DNA of 64,000 nt from Tubiluchus corallicola (lineage: Eukaryota > Priapulida > Priapulimorpha > Priapulimorphida > Tubiluchidae), in NCBI GenBank assembly GCA_030141605.1, contig JAQGDQ010002385.1:62001-126000 (forward strand), given 5' to 3'. Positions 32,703-41,371 of this stretch are shown piece after piece. Positions within the stretch are counted from its first letter, which is position 1, and each line of letters starts with the position of its first letter. The position numbers and the translations under genes were made by a program. Under the pieces are notes generated by a model. The model was not told the DNA's origin. It did no database searches and saw only the letters and a list, made by a program, of their open reading frames with translations.

Positions 32703-34295
32703 GTGGATATAATTAGAAATAGGCAAGCACTTCCTGAAGTATATGAAGTTGATAGAGCTCTTCTTAGTGAGTTTCCTCCGATTTTTGAAGAACTTTTTGT
32801 TATTATCGAAGGTGAAGATGATAAATGGCTTTGTATCTCTGAAAAAATTCATCAATCAATCGTTGAGTATGAGATCTTGCGTCTATGCGCTGAAAAAGAT
32901 ATGGAAATCACATCTATCAAAATTATGGACACTGATCTCATCAGCATCGTCTATAAAAATGCTGATAATGAACTTTCCGCCGTATCATACGATACAACCT
33001 ATGTGGAATCACAGGCCGACGAGATTCTTCAAGCGGGCATTGAGCAAGATGCCTCTGATATTCATATTGTCCGTAAAGACAATCTCGCCGAGATCATCTT
33101 CCGATGCCGTGGAGAGCTCACACCCTATAAGGAATATCCTGCCAGCGAAATTGACCGTATTGTCAGCGTGCTCTATAATGTGCTAGCCGACAGCCGCGAA
33201 AGTACATGGAACCGAAATTTCGCCCAAGACGCAAATATTATGCGTATTTTTAAAGGGCAAGTCTATCGCTTCCGTTACGCTCATATGCCTATCTATTCCT
33301 CCTCGGGACTCGCCTACCATATGGTTGTCCGTATTCTCTACACAGGCGGAGGAGGAGGTAGCAAAGGGCAAATTAAAAACCATACAAAAATCCTCCTTAG
33401 CCTTGGGTTTACAGCTCCACAAGTCGAACTTCTGAAAATTATTTCCTCCAACCCAAGTGGGCTTTTTATTGTCGCGGGAACAACAGGTTCCGGTAAAACA
33501 ACTTCCATTAAATGCATCCTAGAATGGCTCTATACAGAACAGCATGAAGGAGGCGTTACTATCCTTACTGTGGAAGATCCTGTCGAGCTCGGAATTGAAG
33601 GGGCGATTCAAAGCTCCGTAGTCCGACAAAAATCTTCCTCGCCAGGCTTTAATCCCTTCGCCGCAGCCATTAACTCCGCTATGCGACGCGATCCCGATAT
33701 CCTGATGGTCGGTGAGGTGCGAGATCCACTCTCCGCAAACCAGCTCGTCGCCGCAACAGAAAGTGGACACTTCGCCGTTACAACACTCCACGCCGCAAGC
33801 GTTCTCGGCATTGTACAGCGTCTTGAATCACTTGGTGTCCCCAGAGACAGACTCAGCTCCCCAGACTTCTTTGCTGGAATGATGTACCAGAAATTGATCA
33901 AAACTGTCTGTAGAGAGTGCGCTTACAACCTTAAAGAAGCCGCCCTAAAAAATTACATCAATAAAGAACAGCTTGAACGTATTTGTGAAATCTATGGAGA
34001 TGATATAGAGAATATTCTCGTACGAAATCCAGAAGGATGTCCAAAATGTGATCATTCTGGCTCCTCAGGTCGACAAGTCTGCGCTGAAATTCTGCGGCCT
34101 GATAATAAAATGCTCAGCTTTTTCCAAGCTGGAAACTTCGTCGGCGCCGCTGAATATCTCCATGATTTGCAAAAAACATGCCCATGGGGCGTGCAAGGTT
34201 ACACCGCAAAAGATCACGTCCTAAAACTTGTAAAAGAAGGTGTCGTCTGTCCAAAACAGGCAGAATCAACCTTTGGGCGTTTAAACATAGAATAA
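32703..34295 (+). CDS. Type II/IV secretion ATPase, PilQ-like (type IVB pilus group)
   Basis: A 530-residue hexameric ATPase starting at a GTG. Walker A GTTGSGKTTS lies in FIVAGTTGSGKTTSIKCILE, the Asp box in LTVEDPVELGIEGA, Walker B in DPDILMVGEVRD and the His box in TTLHAASVLG. A CRECAY...CPKCDHSG four-cysteine element follows, as in PilB/GspE. The arrangement of an N-terminal region with ASDIHI and a compact C-terminus is closest to R64 PilQ, the thin-pilus ATPase, rather than PilT. It would drive assembly of a pilus or pseudopilus. It forms a run with the inner-membrane protein and prepilin peptidase downstream. Confidence 0.85.
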   Translation: MDIIRNRQALPEVYEVDRALLSEFPPIFEELFVIIEGEDDKWLCISEKIHQSIVEYEILRLCAEKDMEITSIKIMDTDLISIVYKNADNELSAVSYDTTYVESQADEILQAGIEQDASDIHIVRKDNLAEIIFRCRGELTPYKEYPASEIDRIVSVLYNVLADSRESTWNRNFAQDANIMRIFKGQVYRFRYAHMPIYSSSGLAYHMVVRILYTGGGGGSKGQIKNHTKILLSLGFTAPQVELLKIISSNPSGLFIVAGTTGSGKTTSIKCILEWLYTEQHEGGVTILTVEDPVELGIEGAIQSSVVRQKSSSPGFNPFAAAINSAMRRDPDILMVGEVRDPLSANQLVAATESGHFAVTTLHAASVLGIVQRLESLGVPRDRLSSPDFFAGMMYQKLIKTVCRECAYNLKEAALKNYINKEQLERICEIYGDDIENILVRNPEGCPKCDHSGSSGRQVCAEILRPDNKMLSFFQAGNFVGAAEYLHDLQKTCPWGVQGYTAKDHVLKLVKEGVVCPKQAESTFGRLNIE

Positions 34296-34376
34296 CACTA
34301 TATTAACTTTTGAGACCTTATACTGTTTTAAAAATTAAGATTTTCCTCGATAAACACGCTTAAAGGACATCGTACT

Positions 34377-35399
34377 ATGCCATATTTTCCCCTTAATGAC
34401 CGCCTTGAGTTTTATGAACGTATGGAAGCCCTTTGTAGAGATAACATTCCTGTTTACGATGCCTTTTCAAAGCTTCAAATTGCCGCCATCAAGGCAAAAA
34501 AACCTGGACATGCTAAGCGCTATAAGACATGGGCAAACAAAATGCGCGAAGTCTCTAGTATTGAGGCTGCTTTAAAAGGATGGATTCCCGACATTGATCT
34601 CGCAATGCTAGGCGCCGCGGAAAAAACAGGCCAGCTAGAAGTCGGTTTCGAAAAGCTCGTCATTACAAATAACGCTATTCGACAGGTTAGAGCAAAACTC
34701 ATGGGGGCACTTGTCGGTCCCAGTGTTCTCCTCGTAGCCTGCCTTGGTGTGATGGCTCTCTATACCTTCAAGGTGTTTCCAGAATTTGAAAAAGTGCTCG
34801 ATTCAAGCAGATGGCCCACGCTTTCTTCCTCATTCTATACATCCGGTCAATTTATTTTCAGCCAAGACGGTGCTATGACGTTGGGTGGAATCGCAGGGAC
34901 TTTCTTCGTCGCCTATTTAACAACCGGTATAATTACAGGACCGATTCGGGATTATTTGCTTGATTATATCCCACCCTATAATCTCTATAAAATGTTTGCA
35001 GCTCCTACATTCCTCATTACATTTTCATCCCTGCTAAGCTCAGGAATTCCCTTTGTGGAAGCACTGAGATTCCTCCAAACCGTCTCAGGAAAATGGATGT
35101 CAAACCATATGACGCGAATGATCGATAAACAGAGGGCAGGACTCAGTTACGCGGAAACAATGGAAACAGGACTGCTGGATAATGAAGTACTCGGAACCAT
35201 TATTGTTTATGGTGATCTCTCCTCCTTTGAGGAAGCTCTCGAAAAAATGGCCATGCAAGCCCTTGTAAGCGTGAACAAAAAAATTGATGGCGTCAGTAAA
35301 ATGCTCAATATTATCGCTCTCCTAGCAATTGCAGGGCAGATCGTATGGGCTTATCTTGGAATTTTTGGCTTGGTCGAAACCATAACAGGTGGAATGTAA
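34377..35399 (+). CDS. PilC/PilR-like inner-membrane platform protein of a type IV pilus or type II secretion system
   Basis: A 340-residue T2SSF-type protein with two repeats of a helical domain (ERMEALCRDNIPVYDAFSKL and FSSLLSSGIPFVEALRFL) each followed by membrane segments (LVACLGVMALYTFKVF, IAGTFFVAYLTTGII and the last near ALLAIAGQIVWAYLGIFG). It docks the ATPase encoded 81 bases upstream. Like PilR of thin pili it is shorter than PilC. It is 39 bases ahead of the prepilin peptidase. Confidence 0.85.
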   Translation: MPYFPLNDRLEFYERMEALCRDNIPVYDAFSKLQIAAIKAKKPGHAKRYKTWANKMREVSSIEAALKGWIPDIDLAMLGAAEKTGQLEVGFEKLVITNNAIRQVRAKLMGALVGPSVLLVACLGVMALYTFKVFPEFEKVLDSSRWPTLSSSFYTSGQFIFSQDGAMTLGGIAGTFFVAYLTTGIITGPIRDYLLDYIPPYNLYKMFAAPTFLITFSSLLSSGIPFVEALRFLQTVSGKWMSNHMTRMIDKQRAGLSYAETMETGLLDNEVLGTIIVYGDLSSFEEALEKMAMQALVSVNKKIDGVSKMLNIIALLAIAGQIVWAYLGIFGLVETITGGM

Positions 35400-35438
35400 A
35401 ACTAAAGAAGGTAAAATTAAGAAAAAAGATAAAAAACT

Positions 35439-36314
35439 ATGGCCATTTTTCAAACAGTAATCACTTTTTTTGAGGCATCTCCTTTTTCTTTTTATCTTTT
35501 TTCTTTTCTTTTCGGCTCTCTCGTCGGCAGCTTCCTAAATGTCATTATCTACAGACTCCCTATCATGCTGGAAAAACAATGGCAAAAAGACGCCCATGAA
35601 ATCCTTGATATCAAACCTCCTTATAAAATGAGAAAAGAAAAACCCTTTAACCTTATAACAACGCGATCTCATTGCCCCCAGTGTAAACATCCCCTCGGAT
35701 TTTTCGAGCTTATTCCCATCTTCGGATGGCTCCTTGTTAAGGGGCATTGCAAGCATTGCAATGTGAAAATATCCCCAAGATACCCCCTCATTGAGCTCTT
35801 TACCGCTCTTTTTACAGCCATAATCACCATAAAATTCGGCTTCTCCATGACAAGCTTCTTTGTCTGTCTCTTCATATGGGGAAGTATCGCCCTCTTATGG
35901 ATCGATCTAGATACATTCCTCCTCCCTGATCATATTACACTCCCGCTTATCTGGCTAGGGCTGCTTGTCAGCCTGACACCCTATGGTCTCATCACACCCC
36001 AACATGCCATCATCGGCGCCGTACTGGGATATATCATGTTGTGGACCTTGTTCCATATCATGAAAATAATCACCAAACGAGAAGGTATGGGGTATGGCGA
36101 TTTTAAACTCATGGCCGCATTCGGCGCATGGTTTGGGTTTTTTCCCCTTGGATGGATCATGATCCTCTCTTCTCTAATCGCGCTTCCCTTCTCCCTGCGA
36201 GCACAACAGAAAAATGACAAAAGCAACGCAACCCCTATCGCATTTGGACCTGCGCTCATTGTCGCCGCCTGGGGAATTCTCCTTTTTCAAAACATGTTGC
36301 CAGCTCTCTATTAA
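35439..36314 (+). CDS. Prepilin peptidase/N-methyltransferase (type IV, A24 family)
   Basis: A 291-residue aspartic peptidase of the inner membrane. The N-terminal cytoplasmic loop carries CPQCKHPLG and CKHCNVKISPRYPLIE, two zinc-binding Cys pairs of the methyltransferase part. Two catalytic Asp: one in LLWIDLDTFLLPD, the other in GMGYGDFKLMAA. About seven to eight hydrophobic segments. It cleaves and methylates prepilins; no pilin gene is next to it. Downstream is ubiT, starting 103 bases later. Confidence 0.93.
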   Translation: MAIFQTVITFFEASPFSFYLFSFLFGSLVGSFLNVIIYRLPIMLEKQWQKDAHEILDIKPPYKMRKEKPFNLITTRSHCPQCKHPLGFFELIPIFGWLLVKGHCKHCNVKISPRYPLIELFTALFTAIITIKFGFSMTSFFVCLFIWGSIALLWIDLDTFLLPDHITLPLIWLGLLVSLTPYGLITPQHAIIGAVLGYIMLWTLFHIMKIITKREGMGYGDFKLMAAFGAWFGFFPLGWIMILSSLIALPFSLRAQQKNDKSNATPIAFGPALIVAAWGILLFQNMLPALY

Positions 36315-36416
36315 CTCCTCCCTCTCTATTATCTTCCTTCTTGTATTTAAACGCGAATATAAGTATTATTTTAAACAGCAGTTTACTTACCCATTACTAA
36401 ATAGAAGGCTCTTTTT

Positions 36417-37127
36417 ATGGACAATAAAACAAATGTCGCTATTCCATTTTCCCCCGTATTACTCGCAAGCCTCATAACACAACCCCTTCCCTTAAGCTTG
36501 CTTCAACCCCTCTTAAATCGCGCGATCTCCCGTGTCCATAAAAAACACCCCAATCTTTTTGAGCGACTGAAATGCCTGCGTAATCCATGTTTTCTTATTG
36601 ATCCTGTCGATCTTCATTTTTTCTTTCTTCTCACGCCAACCCCTCAACACCCAACCCTAAAAGCTCTCCCTAGGAAAACATTGGAAACAACTCTCCAAAA
36701 CGAAACAATAACCGCAACCCTCCAAGGATCATTGATAACCTTCATAAAACTCCTTGAGGGAAAAGAAGATGGCGATGCCCTCTTCTTCTCGCGAAACTTG
36801 TCCGTAACAGGCGATACAGAAGCTGTCGTCGCTCTCAGAAACGCCATCGACGGGGAAGATATCACCCTTTTAAACGACTGCTTTCCTCCTTCTACAACCC
36901 TCACAAAATTAATCAGACGATTCCAATGGCTCCCTCTTTCCCTCTTTCAAAAAATAAACCATGATATGCAACAGGTGCAAAGTGCTCTCCTTTCTCCCAT
37001 AGAGTCACGCCTACATCAGCAAGAACAAGCACTCAATACTATACAAAAAAAACAACATACAGAAAAAAAACACGCTCCCTCTTCTACCCGCCAACGTAAA
37101 ATGATAAGAGCCAAACATCATCCATAA
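36417..37127 (+). CDS. ubiT: UbiT, SCP2-domain lipid carrier of the O2-independent ubiquinone pathway
   Basis: A 236-residue protein with an SCP2-type lipid-binding domain in the middle (TLEATLQNETITATLQG-like strands, FFSRNLSVTGDTEAVVALRN and AIDGED). FSRNLSVTGDTE with following 'RNAID' is the YhbT/UbiT pattern. It carries ubiquinone precursors for UbiU-UbiV. The last 60 residues form a basic tail (KKQHTEKKHAPSSTRQRKMI), longer than in E. coli UbiT. It starts the ubiT-ubiU-ubiV set and is 32 bases from ubiU. Confidence 0.85.
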   Translation: MDNKTNVAIPFSPVLLASLITQPLPLSLLQPLLNRAISRVHKKHPNLFERLKCLRNPCFLIDPVDLHFFFLLTPTPQHPTLKALPRKTLETTLQNETITATLQGSLITFIKLLEGKEDGDALFFSRNLSVTGDTEAVVALRNAIDGEDITLLNDCFPPSTTLTKLIRRFQWLPLSLFQKINHDMQQVQSALLSPIESRLHQQEQALNTIQKKQHTEKKHAPSSTRQRKMIRAKHHP

Positions 37128-37159
37128 TCAATCAAAGCACCAAGAAAGAACACCATCCC

Positions 37160-38176
37160 ATGCCTCAAAACACATCAGAAAAAAAACAAAAAAAACTTGA
37201 ACTTGTCTGTCCCGCCGGAACACCCGCCGCCTTTCGAGCCGCCGTCAACGCCGGTGCCGACACCGTCTATTGCGGTTTTCGCGATAAAAGTAACGCGCGG
37301 AATTTCCCAGGCCTTAATTTCAGCCCTCTTGAAATCAAGGAAGCGCAACATTACGCGAAAGATCATGATGTGAAAATTCTGCTGGCCATTAACACATACC
37401 CTCAAGCCGGCAACATGGACCCATGGAAACACGCAGTGCAACACGCAGCAAACCTTGACGTACACGCCGTCATTATCGCCGATATCGGCCTTTTATCATG
37501 GATCAAAGAAGAATTCCCATCCCTGCGATGCCACCTCTCTGTGCAAGCTTCCGCCTCAACGCCGCAAGCTATCAACTATTATCAAAAATTCTTTAATATT
37601 AAACGCGTTGTGCTCCCCAGAGTCCTCACAATTCCACAAATCAAAACCTTAACACACGCCATTAAACCCGTAGAAACAGAAGTCTTCGCCTTCGGGGGAA
37701 TGTGTGTCATGGCAGACGGGCGATGCTCCCTCTCCTCGTACATCACCGGTATATCACCCAATAAAGAAGGCGTATGCTCTCCCGCAAGCCATGTCACATG
37801 GCAAGAAGACGGGCAATCCCTAACAGCGCGCCTAAGCGGAGAAGTCATCAATAAATTTAAACTCGGCGAATCCGCAGGATACCCAACTCTCTGTAAAGGG
37901 AGATTCATCGCGCAAGGAAATCCCTCGTGGCTCTTTGAAGAACCCACTTCCCTCAACACCATCACTATCCTACCGGAACTTGTTGACGCGGGCGTCACCG
38001 CGCTGAAAATTGAAGGAAGGCAACGCGGAAAAGCCTATGTGACAAATGTTGTCTCCACCTTCCGTAAAGCTATCAACGCTATGGAAAACGGCGAACGCAT
38101 CGATACTCAGGATCTTCTTGCTCTCTCAGAAGGAGGGCAAAATACAACCGGAGCATACCAACGAAAATGGCAATAA
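37160..38176 (+). CDS. ubiU: UbiU, 4Fe-4S U32 family subunit of the O2-independent ubiquinone hydroxylase
   Basis: A 338-residue U32-type protein. LVCPAGTPAAFRAAVNAGAD, then TVYCGFRDKSNARNFPG open the barrel. Four cysteines in FGGMCVMADGRCSLSSYITG, KEGVCSPA and TLCKGRF match the cluster ligands of UbiU (positions 169, 176, 193 and 232 in E. coli). GCCSPASHV-like text (here GVCSPASHV) and KIEGRQR are further family marks. With UbiV it hydroxylates the ubiquinone ring using prephenate instead of oxygen. Confidence 0.93.
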   Translation: MPQNTSEKKQKKLELVCPAGTPAAFRAAVNAGADTVYCGFRDKSNARNFPGLNFSPLEIKEAQHYAKDHDVKILLAINTYPQAGNMDPWKHAVQHAANLDVHAVIIADIGLLSWIKEEFPSLRCHLSVQASASTPQAINYYQKFFNIKRVVLPRVLTIPQIKTLTHAIKPVETEVFAFGGMCVMADGRCSLSSYITGISPNKEGVCSPASHVTWQEDGQSLTARLSGEVINKFKLGESAGYPTLCKGRFIAQGNPSWLFEEPTSLNTITILPELVDAGVTALKIEGRQRGKAYVTNVVSTFRKAINAMENGERIDTQDLLALSEGGQNTTGAYQRKWQ

Positions 38177-38283
38177 CAGCAAAAATAAACCCCTCACTTG
38201 AAAATAAAAAATAAAAAGAGCAATATAGACTATATATTCAAGATTACAAAATAAACACAATAATAAAAAGGATAACGCACGTT

Positions 38284-39210
38284 ATGAATCCAGCACGCCT
38301 TACCCTTGGTCCCTGCTTCTTTAACTGGCCCGTAGAAAAATGGCAAGATTTCTACTTCAAAATCGCCGATGAAAGCTGCGTCGATGATGTCTATATAGGC
38401 GAAATCGTCTGCTCTAAAAGAACAGCCTTTTTTACAGCCGCCATGGACTCCGTCATCGATCGACTGAAATCCGCCGGGAAACAGGTCTTCCTCTCTACAC
38501 AAGCTCTTGTTATGAGCGAACGCGAAAATAATACCGTACAAAAAATATGCACCCAAAATCAACCATTCCTCATTGAAGCGAACGAAACTACCGCTCTTTC
38601 CTATCTCACAGGAAAGCCTCACATTATCGGGCCGTGGATCAACAGCTATAACGAGCAAACCATACAATGGTTTTTAAAACAAGGTGCAAAACGATTCGTA
38701 CTCCCTTTTGAGCTCCCGGAACATTCTATCATCGAGCTCACAAAAGCAACAAACAAAAAAGCCGACGTGGAAGTCCATGTCTTTGGGCGGCAACCCTTGG
38801 CGATCTCCTCTCGATGCTACCACGCCCGAGCACATAACAAAAAAAAAGCGGATTGTAACTTCGTATGCGCAAACGATCCCAACGGTATGGATGTCCATAC
38901 GCTCGAAGATACACCCTTCCTCGCAATCAACGGAACACAAACCCTCTCATGGAAATTCTGCTGCCTCAGCGCGGAAATACAAACTATGCAAAATAACGGT
39001 ATCAACGCTTTCCGAATCTCTCCACACGATATGGACATGAATACCATCATTACAATCTTCCGTAACCTCCTAGAAAAAAAAATCTCCATCGAAGAAGCCG
39101 ATCAACAGATCCTTCTTTGCGTCAATGATGATACAATCGAGTTTTCAAACGGCTTCTACCATGGTACAGAAGGACGCCTCTTCGTCGAAAAAGAAGACAT
39201 AACCCAGTAA
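38284..39210 (+). CDS. ubiV: UbiV, 4Fe-4S U32 family partner of UbiU
   Basis: A 308-residue U32-type protein. LTLGPCFFNWPVEKWQDFYF, then VDDVYIGEIVCSKR hold the family signature, and the cluster ligands are the Cys of EIVCSKR plus SSRCYHARA and ADCNFVC. The final RISPHDMDM is another match. UbiV forms the heterodimer with UbiU. It is 107 bases downstream of ubiU, leaving a small AT-rich gap. Presence of U, V and T together makes the pathway complete. Confidence 0.93.
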   Translation: MNPARLTLGPCFFNWPVEKWQDFYFKIADESCVDDVYIGEIVCSKRTAFFTAAMDSVIDRLKSAGKQVFLSTQALVMSERENNTVQKICTQNQPFLIEANETTALSYLTGKPHIIGPWINSYNEQTIQWFLKQGAKRFVLPFELPEHSIIELTKATNKKADVEVHVFGRQPLAISSRCYHARAHNKKKADCNFVCANDPNGMDVHTLEDTPFLAINGTQTLSWKFCCLSAEIQTMQNNGINAFRISPHDMDMNTIITIFRNLLEKKISIEEADQQILLCVNDDTIEFSNGFYHGTEGRLFVEKEDITQ

Positions 39211-39259
39211 ACAATCGTAAAAACTAAGAAATTATAGAAATAATAAAGAGAGATATTTC

Positions 39260-40351
39260 ATGACAAGCTCAAACAAAATAAAACGTATCGGTGTTCTGAC
39301 AAGCGGCGGTGATTGCGCTGGGCTTAACGCTGCTATTCGCGCCGTCATACATCGCGCTATCTCGCACTATGAATGGGAGGTCTATGGAATTCTAGACGGA
39401 ACCTCCGGACTCATGGAACGCCCCATGCGCTACCTGAAACTCGGATATGACACCTTCGAAGGCGACCTGCTAAGACGAGGCGGGACAATCCTTGGCACCA
39501 TCAATAAAGGAAATCCATTTGAATTCCCCATGCCAGATGGATCAAAAGTTGACCGAACAAAAGAAATCGTCGAAGGGTATCAACAATTACAACTCGACGC
39601 TCTCATCGCTATCGGTGGCGACGGCAGTATGAAAATCATCAGCCAGTTAACAGAGCTTGGCGGAATACAATTTATCGGAATTCCTAAAACAATCGATAAC
39701 GATGTCGCATTTACAGAATTCTCCATCGGATTTACAACAGCTGTCGATACCGCCGTTGAAGCTCTTGATAGGCTACGGCCAACCGCCGCAAGCCATAAAC
39801 GCGTGATCATCCTTGAAGTCATGGGGCGAGACGCCGGCCATATCGCCCTAACAGCCGGAATCGCAGGAGGCGCAAACGTTATCCTCCTGCCGGAAATCCC
39901 ATACGATATAGAAAAAATAGCCGAAAAAATCGAAGAGCTGCAACATGGCGGAAGAAATCACGCCCTGATCGTATGTTCCGAAGCGGCAAGCCCCAAAGAA
40001 GGGCAAAAAGCCTTCATGCAATATGGCGAAGAAAAGCGATACGGCGGAATTGGCCATCTTCTCTGCGAGCAAATTGCAGAAATAACAGGCGCAGAAGTCC
40101 GCGCTACTATCCTTGGGCACGTTCAGCGCGGCGGAATACCCTCAGGATGGGACCGACTGATGGCAACAACGTTCGGCGTCCACGCTGTCGACCTTCTTGC
40201 AGAAGGAAGGTCCGACCTCATGGTATGCTGGAATAATAAACAGGTTGGAACAGTCCCCATCAACGACGTTGTCAGCCATTACAGCTCCGTCAACCTGCAA
40301 GGCTCCCTCATCCATACAGCAAGAGGAATGGGTATCTGTCTGGGCGATTAG
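39260..40351 (+). CDS. 6-phosphofructokinase, group with Gly104/Lys124-type active site
   Basis: A 363-residue glycolytic enzyme. LTSGGDCAGLNAAIRA is the nucleotide site, GGDGSMKI the donor site, PKTIDNDV the fructose-6-phosphate catalytic site (Asp127-equivalent), MGRDAGHIAL and HVQRGG follow. Position 104 (E. coli numbering) is Gly, as in ATP enzymes, but the residue before TIDND is Lys, as in pyrophosphate enzymes. This mixed G/K form is known from a separate group usually regarded as ATP-dependent. It is a single gene 49 bases after ubiV. Confidence 0.93.
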   Translation: MTSSNKIKRIGVLTSGGDCAGLNAAIRAVIHRAISHYEWEVYGILDGTSGLMERPMRYLKLGYDTFEGDLLRRGGTILGTINKGNPFEFPMPDGSKVDRTKEIVEGYQQLQLDALIAIGGDGSMKIISQLTELGGIQFIGIPKTIDNDVAFTEFSIGFTTAVDTAVEALDRLRPTAASHKRVIILEVMGRDAGHIALTAGIAGGANVILLPEIPYDIEKIAEKIEELQHGGRNHALIVCSEAASPKEGQKAFMQYGEEKRYGGIGHLLCEQIAEITGAEVRATILGHVQRGGIPSGWDRLMATTFGVHAVDLLAEGRSDLMVCWNNKQVGTVPINDVVSHYSSVNLQGSLIHTARGMGICLGD

Positions 40352-40557
40352 AGACCTTGATACGATCACTTTGCGGCCATCGCAAAACGGAAAAAAGATA
40401 GAATGATAACAACCGAAAAAGAGATAGCTATCCTTGTATGCTACGTTGCTTACCGACCATAGAAATCACTTTTGAAATTCGCGAAACCAAAATCAGGCCT
40501 GCCAAATCCGTAAACGAGATAACAAACAAGCAAGCCTTCTGCCCAGGCTAGCAGACT

Positions 40558-41352
40558 TTAATGCTTTTGGCGCTTTCTGTTAATATCGCGGTAAGCCACT
40601 ATAAATGTTGCCGCTATGACACTTCCAGGAAGCGCAATAGCCCCGATTCCACCAATAACCGTAACAAACGTTAAAACACGACCAAGCGCCGTCACCGCAT
40701 AAACATCGCCATAGCCCACCGTGGTAATCGTGATAAAACTCCACCAAAGCGCCTTTGGAATACTCGCGAAAGCATCAGGTTGAATATCTTTTTCCACAAA
40801 CCACATAATCACAGCACAAAAATACGCCCATGAAATCAAAAATATAAAGCTTAAAAAAAGCTCACTTCGACATTGACGTACAACCTGCAAAAAAATCTTT
40901 ACCCCTGTAGCGCGCTTCAAAATAGCAAAAAAACGAATAATCCGGAAAATACGCAAAATACGTAAAAAAACAAGAATAAACTCAACATGAGAATTATCCT
41001 TCCCTACGAAAAAAAGCAAGCAGGACAATAACACAACAAAAAAATCCGCCATATTAAGAGGCGAAAAGAAAAATATAACCCTACCACGCAACCCCCGATG
41101 CAGCTCATTAATATCACAACACCAAAAACGAGCTCCATATTCCAACGTAAAAATAAGCGTGATAACAATCTCAGAAAGAAAAAAAACAGTCTCCATAAAA
41201 ATGGGCAAACTCTGCTCTGTCCGCAACGTCGCCACAGCAAGCATCAGAAAAATCGCAGAGCAAATCACCTTGTTGAAAAAAGAAAGATGAGCTTCAGAAG
41301 TATCCTGATTTAACTGATAATAAATCCTTTTCTTTACAGAAAGCTCAACCAT
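40558..41352 (-). CDS. Voltage-gated potassium channel
   Basis: A 264-residue six-helix channel subunit. The selectivity filter is TVGYGDVYAVTALG and the S4 helix carries spaced arginines (FLRILRIFRIIRFFAILKR). The S6 helix is LTFVTVIGGIGAIALPGSVIAA. It would form tetramers and let potassium pass on depolarisation. No regulatory C-terminal RCK or cyclic-nucleotide domain. Leftward, 19 bases downstream of parC. Confidence 0.9.
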   Translation of the reverse strand: MVELSVKKRIYYQLNQDTSEAHLSFFNKVICSAIFLMLAVATLRTEQSLPIFMETVFFLSEIVITLIFTLEYGARFWCCDINELHRGLRGRVIFFFSPLNMADFFVVLLSCLLFFVGKDNSHVEFILVFLRILRIFRIIRFFAILKRATGVKIFLQVVRQCRSELFLSFIFLISWAYFCAVIMWFVEKDIQPDAFASIPKALWWSFITITTVGYGDVYAVTALGRVLTFVTVIGGIGAIALPGSVIAATFIVAYRDINRKRQKH

Positions 41353-41371
41353 CTATCACCTGCCAAAAATC

